From Neoconidiobolus thromboides FSU 785 (Eukaryota; Entomophthoromycota; Entomophthoromycetes; Entomophthorales; Neoconidiobolaceae), in the NCBI GenBank assembly GCA_025603075.1, contig MU626428.1:1-41656 (forward strand): 41,656 bases of DNA. The letters run 5' to 3'. Position numbers and translations under genes: made by a program. The notes below the pieces were generated by a model that saw only the letters and a list, made by a program, of their open reading frames with translations, was not told the origin of the DNA and ran no database searches. Numbering within the stretch: position 1 is the first letter of the stretch; every line of letters begins with the position of its first letter. Of the stretch, positions 10,876-23,600 are shown in pieces.

Positions 10876-11188
10876 AATACTAAGCAAATCCTAAACAAAA
10901 TGTCTATTAAAGCTTAAAACTGAATTAATCTATATTAGGGTAGATTATAAGGTATTTGCGATTCAGGAGTTCCCTAAAATTGCCAATGATGCATTGAAAG
11001 TTTACAATATTTTTAATAAATTAGTCCTTTTCTAGCTATTTATATTTGTCATTTATCCAGATGTACGTTGTTTAATAAGAGATTTAAGCTTGTTTATATT
11101 TGATTTTATATTTCCTTTCAATATATTAAGTTTTACTGTATTGTATATATTCTTGAAAAATCCATAAACCCTATACATTTTATCATAT

Positions 11189-11285
11189 GAGGATGTTTTT
11201 TTGGTTTCATCATTTTTTCCATTTTTTAAGTGCACTTTGAGAAGAAAAATTACTAGTAAAATTTTTAAACAAAAAATACATTCTC
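11189..11285 (+). mobile_element. 100-bp foldback MITE, copy 5
   Basis: Forward copy from GAGGATGTTTTTTTGG to ACATTCTC. The flanks are ATAT and ATGT, a target duplication with one mismatch. The core is diverged (GTGCACTTTGAGAAG). Confidence 0.8.
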
Positions 11286-12163
11286 ATGTGTTTATTATCA
11301 AGCATTTGCGAAAATTGATTTTGAATTCAAATCAATCTATAATTGTTTTCAGTTAACATAATTAAAATAAAAATATAGAAATAAAAATAATTTTTTTAAT
11401 TTCTAAATTTAGTTTTGGTCTTAAACTTTAAAAATTCATATTAATATTAATATCTGCTAAAACTTTTACTAAGTCATTTAGTTCCCTGATCTACTAATTG
11501 TCAAAATTGTCTTTATAGTTAGATTAATGTTCAGTTTGGACTCAATTTTGATATCTAATATAATATAGTATTAGTCAAAGCATCATTTATAAAAAAATTC
11601 TATAGTAACAAGAAAAATCAAAATTTTAGAATCAAATTGCTTTGTATATAAATTTAAATAGGTATATTCAATAATAAACAGAACATTTTATTTTTTATTG
11701 AAAACTAAATAATTTTCTAAATTTCAAGCTACCTCAAAATTGGACAAAAAATCAAAAACGGATATTCAATCAAAGTCTTTGAATGCTATATATTGCTTTC
11801 CTTAACTCGGTACTATATTTCAAGTTACCATATAATAATACTATAGGAATTGAAAATTGAGCGTTCTACTCTGGGAATGTTCTTTCAAATCCTCTAACCA
11901 CCAAAGTTCTATTAGTGTAGATTCTTCCAACCAAATCTTCAAAATCTGTAAACGCTAATTTAATAAATAAAATGAAGATTAATTTCAATATTTTAATTAT
12001 GGGACATTAAATGTTATTGAGGCAACTAAATCAATAGAAAGCTTGTATTTTATTAGACTTTGTTTCGTTATTAGTGGTAAAATAGCCTTGTCATGAGAGG
12101 CAATTGACTTCAGTAAATCACTTATGATATAACATGACTCATTTTTTAATTTCTTAGTGATAT

Positions 12164-12262
12164 GGCAATGTATTTTTTTATTAAAAATTTTTGCTAACAA
12201 CCTCTCCGCTCAAATAGTGCTTGAAACATGGAAAAAGTAATGAAGCTAAGAAAAACGCCCCT
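12164..12262 (-). mobile_element. 100-bp foldback MITE, copy 6 (diverged)
   Basis: Reverse copy with core CTCAAATAGTGCTTGAAACATGG. Its ends have decayed to GGCAATG and ACGCCCCT. ATAT stands on both sides, with one extra T before the right-hand copy. It is 317 bases beyond the stop codon of the coiled-coil gene. Confidence 0.75.
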
Positions 12263-12578
12263 ATATTTAATCTATTGCTGATAATGTGTGCTTGTTTTAT
12301 TTAGAGAGTTTAGTACATAGTTTTATGAAGTTGCTTAACTATACCCTTTTAATAATATAGACAGCTACAGTTAAATCTTTAAACATTAAAATATCAAGCA
12401 CTTTTCGATAATCATTACTCAAGCACATGTTCTCAAAAACCAACGTCACACTTACTATTTGTTTTGTAATTGTTATTTTATAAAAATTAAACTAAATAAC
12501 CATGAATTTATATTTTATATGAATATTTATTAAATTTATTAAAGAAAAATCAATATTAATTAACTAATGGTAATACAG

Positions 12579-15500
12579 TTAAATACGAGAAAAAGGAGAA
12601 GTAGGACTCAAAGGTTGAGAAGCAGAAGGTGTTAAACTATATGAATGTCGAACAACGTAATCTCTATGAGCTAAATTAGTGTTAATACCCACCTTAGTAG
12701 AAGGGGAAGGTAAATTAGGTGAAGTAGGGCTCTTAAATGAAGTTGGTACTTCATTGTTATCATTATTATTTATATTACATGTGTTCTCTAAATTGGTGGG
12801 AACTACTTTGCGAAGGTATGACTTTAAGGTTGATTCTTTTGTATAGAAACTAGCATTTTCTTGTGATCCTTTACTAGAATTGCTTTCAGGGAGAACTGGC
12901 CCAATAACTGCTTTTAACAAATTAAGTGATGTTTTGGGTGAATAATCTACAACTCCATGGCGTATCATCATTGGTGCAATACTGTTCCTCTCGGAGGAAT
13001 TGAAAGTGTGGCTTCTATCTCTTCTTTTGGGACTAATTAATAGTGTTTCATCTATTCCTGGAGAAACCTCCACAAGGTTACTAGTATCAATTTTTTTATC
13101 TGGTATAGCATTATATTCAAATGATGCCATTTTCAACTTATTCTCAAGGGAATCTTTAGTATAATTGAAATTAAGTTGGTTATGTGACTCTTCATTAAAC
13201 ATAGGTGAATTAGAGGCCTTAAATATACCAAGAGTGCTTGTTGTAAGCTGAGTTTGAGCTGGAGTTTTTGGAGTGGAGTTCCAATGAGATGTATGTGGGG
13301 CTGGTACTTTAGGTGGTGGTGGTGGTAAAGGAGTTGAGAATTTACTCATTTTGTCAACAAAAGCAAGAGCGACATCATTAGAAGCTAACCTTTGATTCGC
13401 GACTTCAAAGAGAAGTTTCTGAATTAATGAGATCAAATCTTTGAACTGTTGTGTTTGTTCCAAAAAATCTTTTCTAAGCATAACAATATATCCTTTCAAT
13501 TTCCTACTACTTGAACTATCATTAAAACCTAAAGGCTTACCATTCTTTAAGGTATATTGGAAATGTTCAGTAGATTGCTCAAAGTTTAACCTAGCAGATG
13601 AATATAATGGTTGCTCAATTAAATCAAATTCAAGTTTTTGGAATCGCACTGATAAGAGACTGATGTTTTGTAAAATATTTTGAATAAGCTGATTGCTCAA
13701 TGGTACAAGATAGTTCATATCAAAAGTTCTTTGTAAATCTCGATTAAGAAGTTTGGGCTCAGTTTTCCTTAATCGCTCCATCAGCTCTTCAATTAGCGAA
13801 CTAAGTAAAGAAATCGGCAATGGTTTTGTTAAGCCATCTTCAGTTAGTTTTACTTTAAAGTTTTCTGGAGATGTATCTGATTCATGTAATTGTTCATAGA
13901 GCCTTGGGTGATTAGAGGCCGGATTTTTCTTTTTTGTTGTCTTAAAACTGGATTTTGGAGTGGACGAACCAGAATCGTGGGATGAAGCTAGTGACATATA
14001 GCTAGGATTTGAGCTTAAATTTGGGATTTTGTCAATTTTAATTGATGGTGTTTCATTTTTATATAATGAAAGATCCATAATACTACGAGATTTACGAAGA
14101 GAGTGATCAGAAGGAGCTGAATTTACTGGGCTGCTCTCTTCAACATCTGAGAGCATGAGGAAGTCAAAGTTAAGACTAGTAGGACGATTTTTACTATGTC
14201 TTGTAGATCTTAATGTCTCTTTTTTTATCTCAATAGAATTAATACTATCCTCATAATCTGGTAGCTCATTTGTTGTAAAATCATTACCTTCATAAAATTG
14301 CTTTAAAGAGCTTTGTGTGGTATAGATGCCACTATCTCTTTGATTGAAATCACAGGTTGAGTTTAATTTACCACTTCCAACAGAAGCTGAATGACGGAGT
14401 GTTTTAACCATTTCTTTAGGGGATATTTCTTCAGGTAATGCTCTTTTTAAATCATCAAAGAGATTCATAATAGTTGGACTAGGTTCATCTTGATTATCCG
14501 AAGCAGAATCCTTACTAGTAGATTTTATGAAAGGTAAGGAGTTAAATCTATGTTTTTTTGGTCGATCATTTTTAGGAGAAGTGGTGGTTAATAATATTCC
14601 ATCTGGATGAACTTGATGTACACCATGATAGTCTGAAAGCGCATCGCAGCATTGCATCACTTCTGCCTTAAGTCTTCCATTAGTAGCGCTAAGCTCCTTG
14701 ACCACGGATATCAGCGTAGTAACTTGATTTTGTAAGTGGTTTGGATCTGCAGCTAAAGATGTAACTTCATGTAATGCTTGGCTAAGTTTTTCATTAGATT
14801 CTTTAAGCCAGGCTACTTTTTCATAGGTAGTATTATCACTATTCTGTTTCTTAATAGACACTTGGAGTTTTTTATTATCCTTCCTTAGTTTTTCTAAAAA
14901 AATCAATAAATAACTTTAAAAGGGAAACATTTTACCATGATGAACTTTGAGCTGACTATATTTGTTTTCTAATACTTTCCGCGCTCTTTGTGACCTATTA
15001 AGTTCAGTTTCAAGCTCATATATCTACTGGATATTAGTTTATTTTTTATTTATTAGCAAACAATTTACCTTATCTTGAAACTCTTCAGATTTAAAATTTA
15101 GTTTTCTCAATCTTAAATTCTCTCGTTTAAGTTTATCTATTTCTAAGTCTAATGAATCTACTTCAGCATTTAAGCTCTGTGCTCTACTCTGTTGACTTGA
15201 AAGGTCCTGAGAAGTTTGTAGCAATTGCTGCTGTAAGCGATTTCTTTCTAAAGTTAGTTGACGTTTAGCTTCTTCAGCAGCATCAAGTTTATTCTGAAAA
15301 TCGTGATTTCTTAAACGGAGACTATCTACCTTAAAATAAAGTTTGTATTTGATCTCTTTATTTAAAAATGATTACCTCTTCTCTTAAGTTCGCTATCGAA
15401 CTATAGCAATTCTGTAAAAGTAAATTAGTTTCTGGTGGATTGTATGGGCCATGAAAAGAATCGTCGTATTCATCTTCAGAACAAATCTGAGATCGGGCTG

Positions 15501-15809
15501 TAGGTGTCGAATATTTAGAGCTAGGAGTAGAAGTCTGGTTTTCTTTCTTATCTATTATTATTTGTTAATAAAACATAAGGTAAAAAATACAAGGAACAAA
15601 CTAAACAGATTATCTAGCTTGGACTTTCTTCTCTCGGCCAATGATTTCTCTTTAGTTGTACGTCTAAATCCATTATCTAAAAAATTAGTCAATATCGATA
15701 TATCGAATATTCAATCTTTACTTGATGGAAGTGATTTCGATAAACTATCTTCACAATGTTCTAGTAAAGCTTTATTAATTGGTGTATTAGTTGATTTATT
15801 TGAATCCAT
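12579..15809 (-). CDS. 1000-residue coiled-coil, Ser/Pro-rich protein, function unknown
   Basis: There are six coding exons: 15722-15809, 15602-15676, 15376-15551, 15069-15329, 14936-15023 and 12579-14893. The introns are 41-51 nt class (45, 50, 46, 45 and 42 nt), all frame-consistent. Intron 1 contains TTGACTAAT and intron 4 AAACTAATATCC as branch sites. Intron 2 uses a less common GTTTGT donor. The product is 1000 residues. The N-terminal 95 are polar and lead to a long coiled coil (about 95-310) rich in Leu/Glu/Lys heptads. A Ser/Thr-rich middle follows, then a more ordered segment around SLIEELMERLRKTEPKLLNRDL, a PLPPPPPK run of the kind bound by SH3, WW or profilin, and a Ser-Pro-rich tail. 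The layout resembles fungal cytoskeletal or septation scaffolds such as Uds1-type proteins. I cannot match a named domain, so no function is given. Confidence 0.8.
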
Positions 15810-17629
15810 ATTATAAACATGAAACAAATAAAAGATTGATTGTAATAAATATGATATTGATAATAAAACAAGCTAATAAATGGTGATCATGGAGTAATTA
15901 TCAATTTTAATATTAATAATAAAATCTTTGATTTATTGTTTTGATATATTTTTACTCTATTCTCCACTAAATTTATATAGTTTAGAATTATAGATTGAGT
16001 TTTGATAATTTTGGAAAATAGGATGAATAATGATTTGCCCAATTAAAAAGCTTAGTTGAATATTGAGTTCTGTTATAATGGCACCTAACTATTCATTTTA
16101 TTGAGTTAACTTAAATTATAATTTTACATAATATTAAAAACTGAAACTTAGTTTGATCACAACGCCATTTGAATATTTTTAATTCAATCAAAATACAATT
16201 TTGGAAAAAAAGTTTTGAATTTCTTTTTTTTAAAATAAGAGGGGTTAGCTACACTCTTTGTTTGAAAGCGGATAAATTTTTAATCAATTAGCGATATTAA
16301 TAGGTTGCTATGATATAATATTTCAAGGGATATAAAAAATTGTATCAATATTTTATTAAATATAAGCCGGAGTAATAATATATTATCTTTTATTAATGAA
16401 AGTCGATTTCAAATTAAATCAAAACTAGAATAAGTAGGTAATAGAATATTCATGTTATTTGCTTTAAAAAGCTATCACATTTTGAAAAAAGTAAAATTTT
16501 TATCGTGAGAAATTATTAACTTAAGGGCAGTTATCATTTTTTAACGTACTTGCAGTTAATATAGCAATAAATAATTAAATAACGAAATCAGCATTTGAAA
16601 CATTAGAATTGATGTGAACCTCTAAGGTTTAACTCCAGCTATAGATCATACTCATTACTTCAGAGATACCTGATCCTTTTTACGAATAGAAGATAACTTA
16701 GATTGCAGGTTGCGACTTAATTTTTAAGACTCCAATCATAATTTAATATTTTACACATTTTCTGATATGATTTCAAAATAATTCACTCAATTTAAGTTAT
16801 AAAATCAAAATAATAATATGAAAAAGAGTTTAAAGGAGTTATTATTTTAAAAGGTGGAAGTTTTTTATTGCACTGTGATGATCTTGTACAAAATATTAGT
16901 TTTCAAAAATCAACACCTGGGTTGATATAATAAAAACTACAGAAATTTGCGCTAAATTCTTACCCACCTAAGTTGAATTTTTTCTTTTTTAACCTGTTCA
17001 TTTTTCAAGCAGCTTAAAATTTAAAGCTTAATTATTAACTTAAACATAAAAACATATTAAAACATTATATTTGTAGCTTATATTAGCTTTGGTTTTTTTA
17101 GTTGTTTATTAGAACATAAAAATACAATATTTCAGGTTACTTAAATATAAGTGAGGGATTACATCCTTTGATACCTAATTAATAATAAATTAGCCTCAAC
17201 CATCAATAGACAATGAATGATGAGTAATAAAATAAATTTTGAATACTTAGTATATTTAGTTGTGTTTGTCCTCTATAAAACGACAGATACATCTTACTAA
17301 GGTTCTTGATACAAAATTAAAATAAATTAAATTAAATCATGGTAGACTGAATATTATACCTCTGAATGTAGAATAGATAATTCTTAAATGATAATATACT
17401 TTAATTTATTGCGCAAAAGATAATGTTTGATTACAAATTCAGTTTGAGGTATATCAGAACATATCCGAAATTAAAAAAATTAAAAAAACCTAAGTTTGTC
17501 TAATATAATAGACTGAAAAAGAAGGCTAACTAGTAACAATCTATGATTGAATAGATAAATGTAAAAAATAATTTAATCAACTATATTTAATATAAAACTT
17601 TATTAAATAAATTATAATAATTAAATAAT
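15810..17629. other. Intergenic region, no gene seen
   Basis: About 1.8 kb lies upstream of the coiled-coil gene and downstream of the PHD gene. It carries copy B of an old dispersed repeat (16916-17025). No foldback element, tRNA-like sequence or coding reading was found. Confidence 0.55.
16916..17025 (+). repeat. Old dispersed repeat, copy B
   Basis: Partner of 10764-10875. Shared blocks in the same order are GGGTTG, AGAAATTTG, AGTTGAATTT and an exact 18-base AGCAGCTTAAAATTTAAA at 17008-17025. The spacing differs by tens of bases. Confidence 0.4.
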
Positions 17630-18836
17630 TTAACTTTCATTGTACTTCGAAAATTTGGTTAAAAAACCATCCACTTGTTCTTTCAATTTGAATGCTAGCT
17701 TGGATGACGTTGAGTAATTATTTCTGACTTTATTTTCGTCCAATTCACTTAACTGAGTTTGATAATTTTCAATAAAACCCTTCATATAATTAGCTCTTTT
17801 AATCATATCTTTAAAAGATATTTTGCTATTTATGGTTCGTGCTTTTGGTGGAGGGCTTGGCCCACGTTCAATAATAGTAGAAAGCGACATGCTGGGTGGT
17901 GGTAATTTGACCATGATTTCATTTTCATTGAATAACTGAGTGTCTTCTTTTTCCACTGGTTCATCATATTGTATGTTTAAATGTTCTTTCATGAGGTGTG
18001 TTGTAACTGGAGAACTAACATCAAAGGTAAGCTTATTTTTGGATATTTCTGGGTTATGTTTTTTTGCTTTAATTTTTTTATTAGGTTCCTCACTATTCTC
18101 ATGCTTTATTTTACTTTTTTTAGCATTTTTGAGACCTGTTGCTGATTCTAAAAAATTATTACCATCATTATAACAATATACATATTACCTTTTGCTTTTC
18201 TTGCTTTTTCCTTTTTTTCTTCTTCAGATGATTTATCATAATTTACTTTGGTTACTTTCCTACCCCTCTTTGTAATGAATTCTTTCGTATTACCCTCTTT
18301 TTTATTTATATCTTTTGCGTCATCATCCTTTATGGTTGAATCTTTTGTACCTGTTTTTGAAATCACATTTAATTTAACTTAAAACTTGTTTTCGTAAGAC
18401 TAACCTTCATTTTGAGATGTTACTACGTTTTCATCATCTTCCTTTTTTGTCAACCTAAAAGGTATTAATATTTTTTGTTTACCTAACTCAAAACAGAATA
18501 CTTAGAAACTGGTAAAATTGCAACACACTTTTTGCAAAAATATGGTGATGGTTTTGATTCTTCATCTATGATATTAACACATAAACTATGTTGCCATACT
18601 TTACAGTTTTCACATTGTATTATTGATGCATTGTTATCTAGTTTTATTCACTTCAAACAAATAAAGATATAATGAAACGATTTACCTTTGCTTGAACAAA
18701 CACAACTTATCAAATATTCTTTTTCTTCTTTATCAATACTAGAGGAAGGCGTTTTAGTTGATACTTTCTTAGCTGAGCGGGCTTATCAAAAATATTAACA
18801 ACCATGGTTAATTAGATAGCTTATATCCTTACGCAT
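17630..18836 (-). CDS. PHD-finger chromatin protein, possibly Cti6-like
   Basis: There are six coding exons: 18833-18836 (ATGC only), 18686-18781, 18502-18637, 18405-18454, 18189-18350 and 17630-18147. The introns of 51, 48, 47, 54 and 41 nt are all in frame. The product is 321 residues. A complete C4HC3 PHD finger sits at 28-71 (C28, C30, C42, C45, H50, C53, C68, C71) with the usual Trp48 two residues before the His. Such fingers read histone H3 tails in the nucleus. A Lys/Glu-rich, low-complexity middle contains a basic RGRKVTKV patch. A Pro-rich GPSPPPKAR motif precedes SFKDMIKRANYMKGFIENYQ, a helix reminiscent of the conserved C-terminal helix of fungal Cti6-type subunits of the Rpd3L deacetylase. 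That identity is only suggestive; Bye1-like or other PHD readers remain possible. Exon 1 is tiny, and the exon 3 donor (GTATTC) is weak but the only frame-keeping choice seen. Confidence 0.78.
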
Positions 18837-19390
18837 TATTCATTAAATTAAAATATAAAATATAAAATATAAAAAATAAACTTTTTATATTTGATTTTAA
18901 CTATTAATTGGCCAATTATTTTTTGTTCCTTTTGCTTAAAGAATTTATTATAGTTGTTACAACTTTTTTGCGACTTGTTTAACGGTGATTTTTATAAGTT
19001 GTTTATTTGACCAATTTTTTTAACAGCTGATTATTTAATTTCAATTGAATTTTATTGTTGATTTTTTTCCTAAATAAGCAGATAATTAAGTTGTAAAAGA
19101 ATTGAAATAACCGCACTAACAATTAGATCGCTTCTCTGTCATCACCTTGTTTTACCCTTTAATTTACGCTAATTTTAAAGATAACAAATTAAATTCTCCC
19201 TTAAATAAGCCACCAAATTTAACCTAAATATCAAACATTATAAATATAAAAAATTATTTATAAACTAGAAATTTTTAGCAAAGAAATAAAGAGGAAATAT
19301 TCGGCACTTGTATAATGGAAAAATAAATGCCAGCTATACTAATATTATGAGAAGATATATTAGTAAGTCTAGCCCAAACCTAGAGTACAC

Positions 19391-19680
19391 ATGTCTTATT
19401 TTCCCAATCCTATTATCACAGGCTTAATCGCAATCCTATATATCAAGCCTGATGATTGGAAGGAAGCCAAGCCTTTCTATGAGATATTGAATAAAGTTTT
19501 AAGTATTTTAATGGTATCTATGATAAAGGCCATTCACGTAAACTAAGATACACCAAGTTCCATAAACTAACCTTCGAATCTGAATATGCAATTAATATAT
19601 TACATTTCACATTTGGAATCAATAATGTTATGATTAAAATGTCTAAGTGGTTCTGTTTTGATGATCTTAAGAATTTTTAA
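19391..19680 (+). pseudogene. Possible small gene or decayed pseudogene
   Basis: From ATG at 19391 one frame reads about 50 codons (MSYFPNPIITGL..., including PDDWKEAKPFYEILNKV). It then stops. A second frame, shifted by two, continues with FHKLTFESEYAINIL and ends at 19680. The composition (Trp, Pro, Cys, mixed polar and hydrophobic) looks more protein-like than the surroundings. Two explanations fit. One is a pseudogene with a frameshift. The other is an intact two-exon gene of about 81 residues, with a 44-nt intron starting GTATCT and ending ACCAAG that contains AAACTAA. No family is recognised. Confidence 0.3.
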
Positions 19681-19902
19681 AAAAAAGCTATTTCAGTTCT
19701 CCTTAAAAGAAAACAACAAAAGTTATAAACTACCAGCTTAAAACCCCAAGCTTATTGCTTTAAATAACTATCGTAATTTAATTTTATGCCTCTTTATATT
19801 ATAATTTTAAATTGTAGTAAAAATAGTGTTATTTTATTTTCAGACAACACCAGCCTACAATTTTTTATACTAAATAAATTATATTTAAAATGAACAAAAT
19901 AT

Positions 19903-20001
19903 GGGAGTGTTTTTTTTGATTTCATTATTTTTTCCATTTTTTAAGCACTATTTGAGTGGAAAGATTGTTAGTAAAATTCTTAAACACAAAAAAACACCCC
20001 C
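19903..20001 (+). mobile_element. 100-bp foldback MITE, copy 7
   Basis: Forward copy from GGGAGTGTTTTTTTTGA to ACACCCCC. It has an exact ATAT duplication (19899-19902 and 20002-20005). It lies about 690 bases upstream of the BEACH gene start. Confidence 0.88.
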
Positions 20002-20080
20002 ATATTATAAATTACTGTATTTTTTTGTTAAGGAATTAAACTAATACATATTTTATATTTCATGTTACCCAAAAGTTGGA

Positions 20081-20101
20081 TAAAATAAAATAAAATAAAA
20101 T
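20081..20101 (+). repeat. AAAAT microsatellite
   Basis: Four tandem AAAAT units in an A+T-rich promoter-side region. Confidence 0.6.
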
Positions 20102-20687
20102 ATTTAGTAACAGTTGAGCATCTACAAGTATATAAAATATCTCCACTTTGTTGAAAAAAAATAATAAGTATCTTTCTGATTAATTTGTTACAATAGCCTA
20201 TTACAGAACTACTCAAAAAGAAATAACACGTATCACTTTGGTATTAGCCAAATAAAAATAAGTTTAATTCACTACTATTAAAATAGGTTGAATGTAAAAT
20301 TTCTTATATAATTCGGTCCTTTTATAAATTAAATGTTATCATAAGAGTGACACTTTAATACTGACTTAGTAGGATTTAATTTATGAAACTATCAAGTTAT
20401 ATAAAAAAATTTACGACTAAATTATTTTAGTAGTATTGTCAATATATATCATTTAATCGATTAGAATGCATTGTATTATCTAATCTATTAGAAAATGCAT
20501 TATCACTTTATATAAATGTTCTTGACCACTATCTATCTTTTATTTTTAAGCGTTTAATTTTAAGCCACATAAAATTTCTAGAAATTCCAATAAAATTTAA
20601 AATTTACTTTTAGTCATAACTAAGCTTACCTTTTTTAAATAACAAAAATTTACCCATTTCAGGCATTTTCTATTAAAAAAGCAATCG

Positions 20688-23600
20688 ATGAGTTGGGTAG
20701 CAAATTTAATGAAGAGAAAACCATCGGTATCAACGAAAAAGGGGAATGATCAAAGTGTTTCAACTGATTTACAAAACTCCGTTGGATCATCAGTTTTTCC
20801 CTCTGAAGCCTCTCAAAGATCCAGGTCGATTACAAGAACAACTGAAATGTATGAATTTGAGTCTTTATTAATAAAAACGTTACAATCTGATCCAGAAGAT
20901 GAAGAAAAATTACTAAGGAACAGTATATATGCATTTAATAATGCTTTCAATGATGAGTCAAAGCCAGTTACTAATCCCAATGAGATATTATCGCAATTCG
21001 ATGGTTTACTTGAGTTTATTTTTAAGTTAGCCGAGTTTTTAAGTCCAAAAATAGAGAAGGTTTATAATTGTATTGAGAAGGAAGAACAACTAGATGAAGA
21101 AGGGACAGTGTTTCTAATAGATAGCTTAAAAGTATTATGTATTATTATTAATTTTTGGAGTCCATCAATAAGAACTATTACTCACTCAAGTTTACCAAAG
21201 TTCATTTTGAGGACAAAGCTGGTGTATAATAGGATATTATGTGAAAGGGAAAGGATCGAGAGTGAGGAAGAAGAAGAAGATAGTGGATCAACATTGACTT
21301 TGGATTATGATAAAATTGTAGGTTCTTTATTAAGACGTTTGTTATCTGAGGATATCTTTGTAAAAGAGATGGTATTAAAAAACGAAGCTTTTTCTATATT
21401 TAATGCGTTTATTGATTATCCAACTGAAAGGTACATATATTATTTAATTAAAAATCGAATTATTTTATTAACTTAATAAGCTTAAATGAACTTGTAAATA
21501 TAGCAATAAAAGAAGCCAAAGATAGAGGAACTGGGTTATTAAAATATTTATCTTTCAAAAAATTTATAACTTTATGTTGTATTAAATTAAAAAAGATATT
21601 ATTAACCAACAACAATGAAGAGTTATCAAAACCACCAGTATTATGGACATTACAATTGATGAATAATTTATTGGAAGAAGCCAATTTATCAAATACTCAA
21701 TTACAAGAAGAATTTTTAAATTGTGGTGGTTATGATATGTTGGCTACTATTTTGGTCAATCCTCCTTTTTTAGACAAATTTATGGAACTAAAGAATTTAG
21801 TAATTAATATTTTGGAAAACTTAATCTTTATTGGAGAAGAAAAAAGTAGAGAAGAAATATTAGTATTAGCTAACATAGACTTTCCAGAAAATGAAATATT
21901 TTCTCCGTTAAATGGACCAGCTATACGTAACTTAAATGCATTAACGCCATTAATTTATGGATTATTATATCCAAAAGCAAAGCCCAATCGATTTGGTTTA
22001 GAAAATATTGTTTTAGAGCAACAACAAGAAGAAGCAAAAGAGGGGAAAGAAAAAGACAACAGTGAAGGAAATGAGCCACCATATGAATTTAAAGAAAAGA
22101 TATTAATGATATTAAATAATTTGGCTAAATTAAATTATACCAATTATCTATTAATTAATAAATATCATGTGATGTTAGAATTAATAGAAAATTTTTCCTC
22201 ATTGAGTTTATCAATGAAAGTAAGTTTATTATCTATTATGTACTTATTATTCCTAATAATTTATTTATAATCTAATAATTATCTATGTAGAATATAGTCT
22301 TGAATTTATTATGTCATAGTGTAAAACGGTTTGGCCATATACCCTTAAAAGAATTAAGTGTATTTCCAATTTGTTTAGCAGAAAGTCAATTCGATATTGA
22401 AGCTCAAGTATTATTATATGATACAATATCACAATTAAAAGGATATTTACCAAAGATACAAGATATTGCTAGAAATGTGGGATTATTAAGCTATTTATGC
22501 AATTATTTAAGCAAAATATTACATATAATCAAACCATATTTAACCAAAGATAATAATAATAATGAAGATATCATGTTATTATTAACTAAGGAACCAAAAG
22601 AAATCAAAGAACTAATAGGAAATAATAACAATGGTGATGAGAATTATATATTATTACTAATGTACCCAACAATATGTAATAATTTGGTTAAATTAATTGA
22701 GAACAACAGTAAAAATTTAACACATTTAAAACAACAATTACCAGATAACTTTTTTGATTCATTAAATTTTACTTTATTACGTTCTGGATGTTTATCAATA
22801 TTTTGTACATATTGTAATTTTTATTGTCAGCATCTAAAAGAAATTGAAAATAATGAAGAGAATATTGAAAAAGGTCAAAAATTATTTGAACAAATTATTG
22901 AAGTATTACAATTAAAAAATGATAACTTACAAATGAAAATGGAAATACTCTCAATTTTAATTAAAGTAGTTGATGGCAATTCTTCAGCTCAATATTGTTT
23001 TACGAAGGCAGGTGGTTTTGTTTGTTTATTATCTTGTTTACTGATGACAAAAGATATTAAAGGAGAAGAAGAGAATGAAAATGAACTTAAACTTAATTTA
23101 AAACTAGCATTTATTAAATTGACGTCATCCGTGTTTTTATCTACTTTAGCTAATAATCAATATTCTCAATGGTTTATTATTAATGAAGTTGGTCTCAATT
23201 TATTTGAAGAAGGTTTTGATTTAACAGGAATATTGGATAGTCCATTGACAATATCTTCTGGATTTGGTATATTATTAGGCTTAATTATGGGAGAAAGCTC
23301 ATTATTTGATGCATTTGATGATAAAATATTACAACAAAATACATTTGAAAGTCAGGAAAAATCCAGATCTTTTTTTGGTAATATACGATGCCCTTGTTTA
23401 ATACCAAGTATATTTTTCTTTGCTCCCAAATTATATGAATTACCTCAATTAGAGTATTTAGTTCTAAAATCACTATGGTCTATATTAAGTTCAAGTATAA
23501 GGAATCAAATTTATTTTTCTCAACAGCCAATTATTATTAAGTTTTTAAATTGGAGTGATAATTTGTTATCACGAAAGCAAGAAAATAGTATTTATTTAGA

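Larger units (their letters stand above)
10463..12578. other. Gene-free region between convergent genes
   Basis: This region separates the LON-RING gene (+) from the coiled-coil gene (-). It contains foldback copies 5 and 6, one half of an older dispersed repeat (10764-10875) and a small perfect hairpin at 10531-10547. Open frames at 11053-11235 and 11997-12200 overlap the mobile copies or lack any coding signature. Confidence 0.55.
18837..20687. other. Divergent intergenic region
   Basis: This lies between the PHD gene (-) and the BEACH gene (+) and should hold both promoters. It includes an AAAATAT microsatellite near 18850-18880, a doubtful small gene or pseudogene at 19391-19680, foldback copy 7 at 19903-20001 and an AAAAT microsatellite at 20081-20101. 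Confidence 0.55.

Noticed and set aside
11053-11235. 60-codon open frame on the - strand
   Set aside because: Overlaps the left end of foldback copy 5, and the rest is Lys/Asn/Ile-rich noise.
15451-15816. 121-codon open frame on the + strand
   Set aside because: Antisense to exons 1-3 of the coiled-coil gene, whose spliced frame is better supported.
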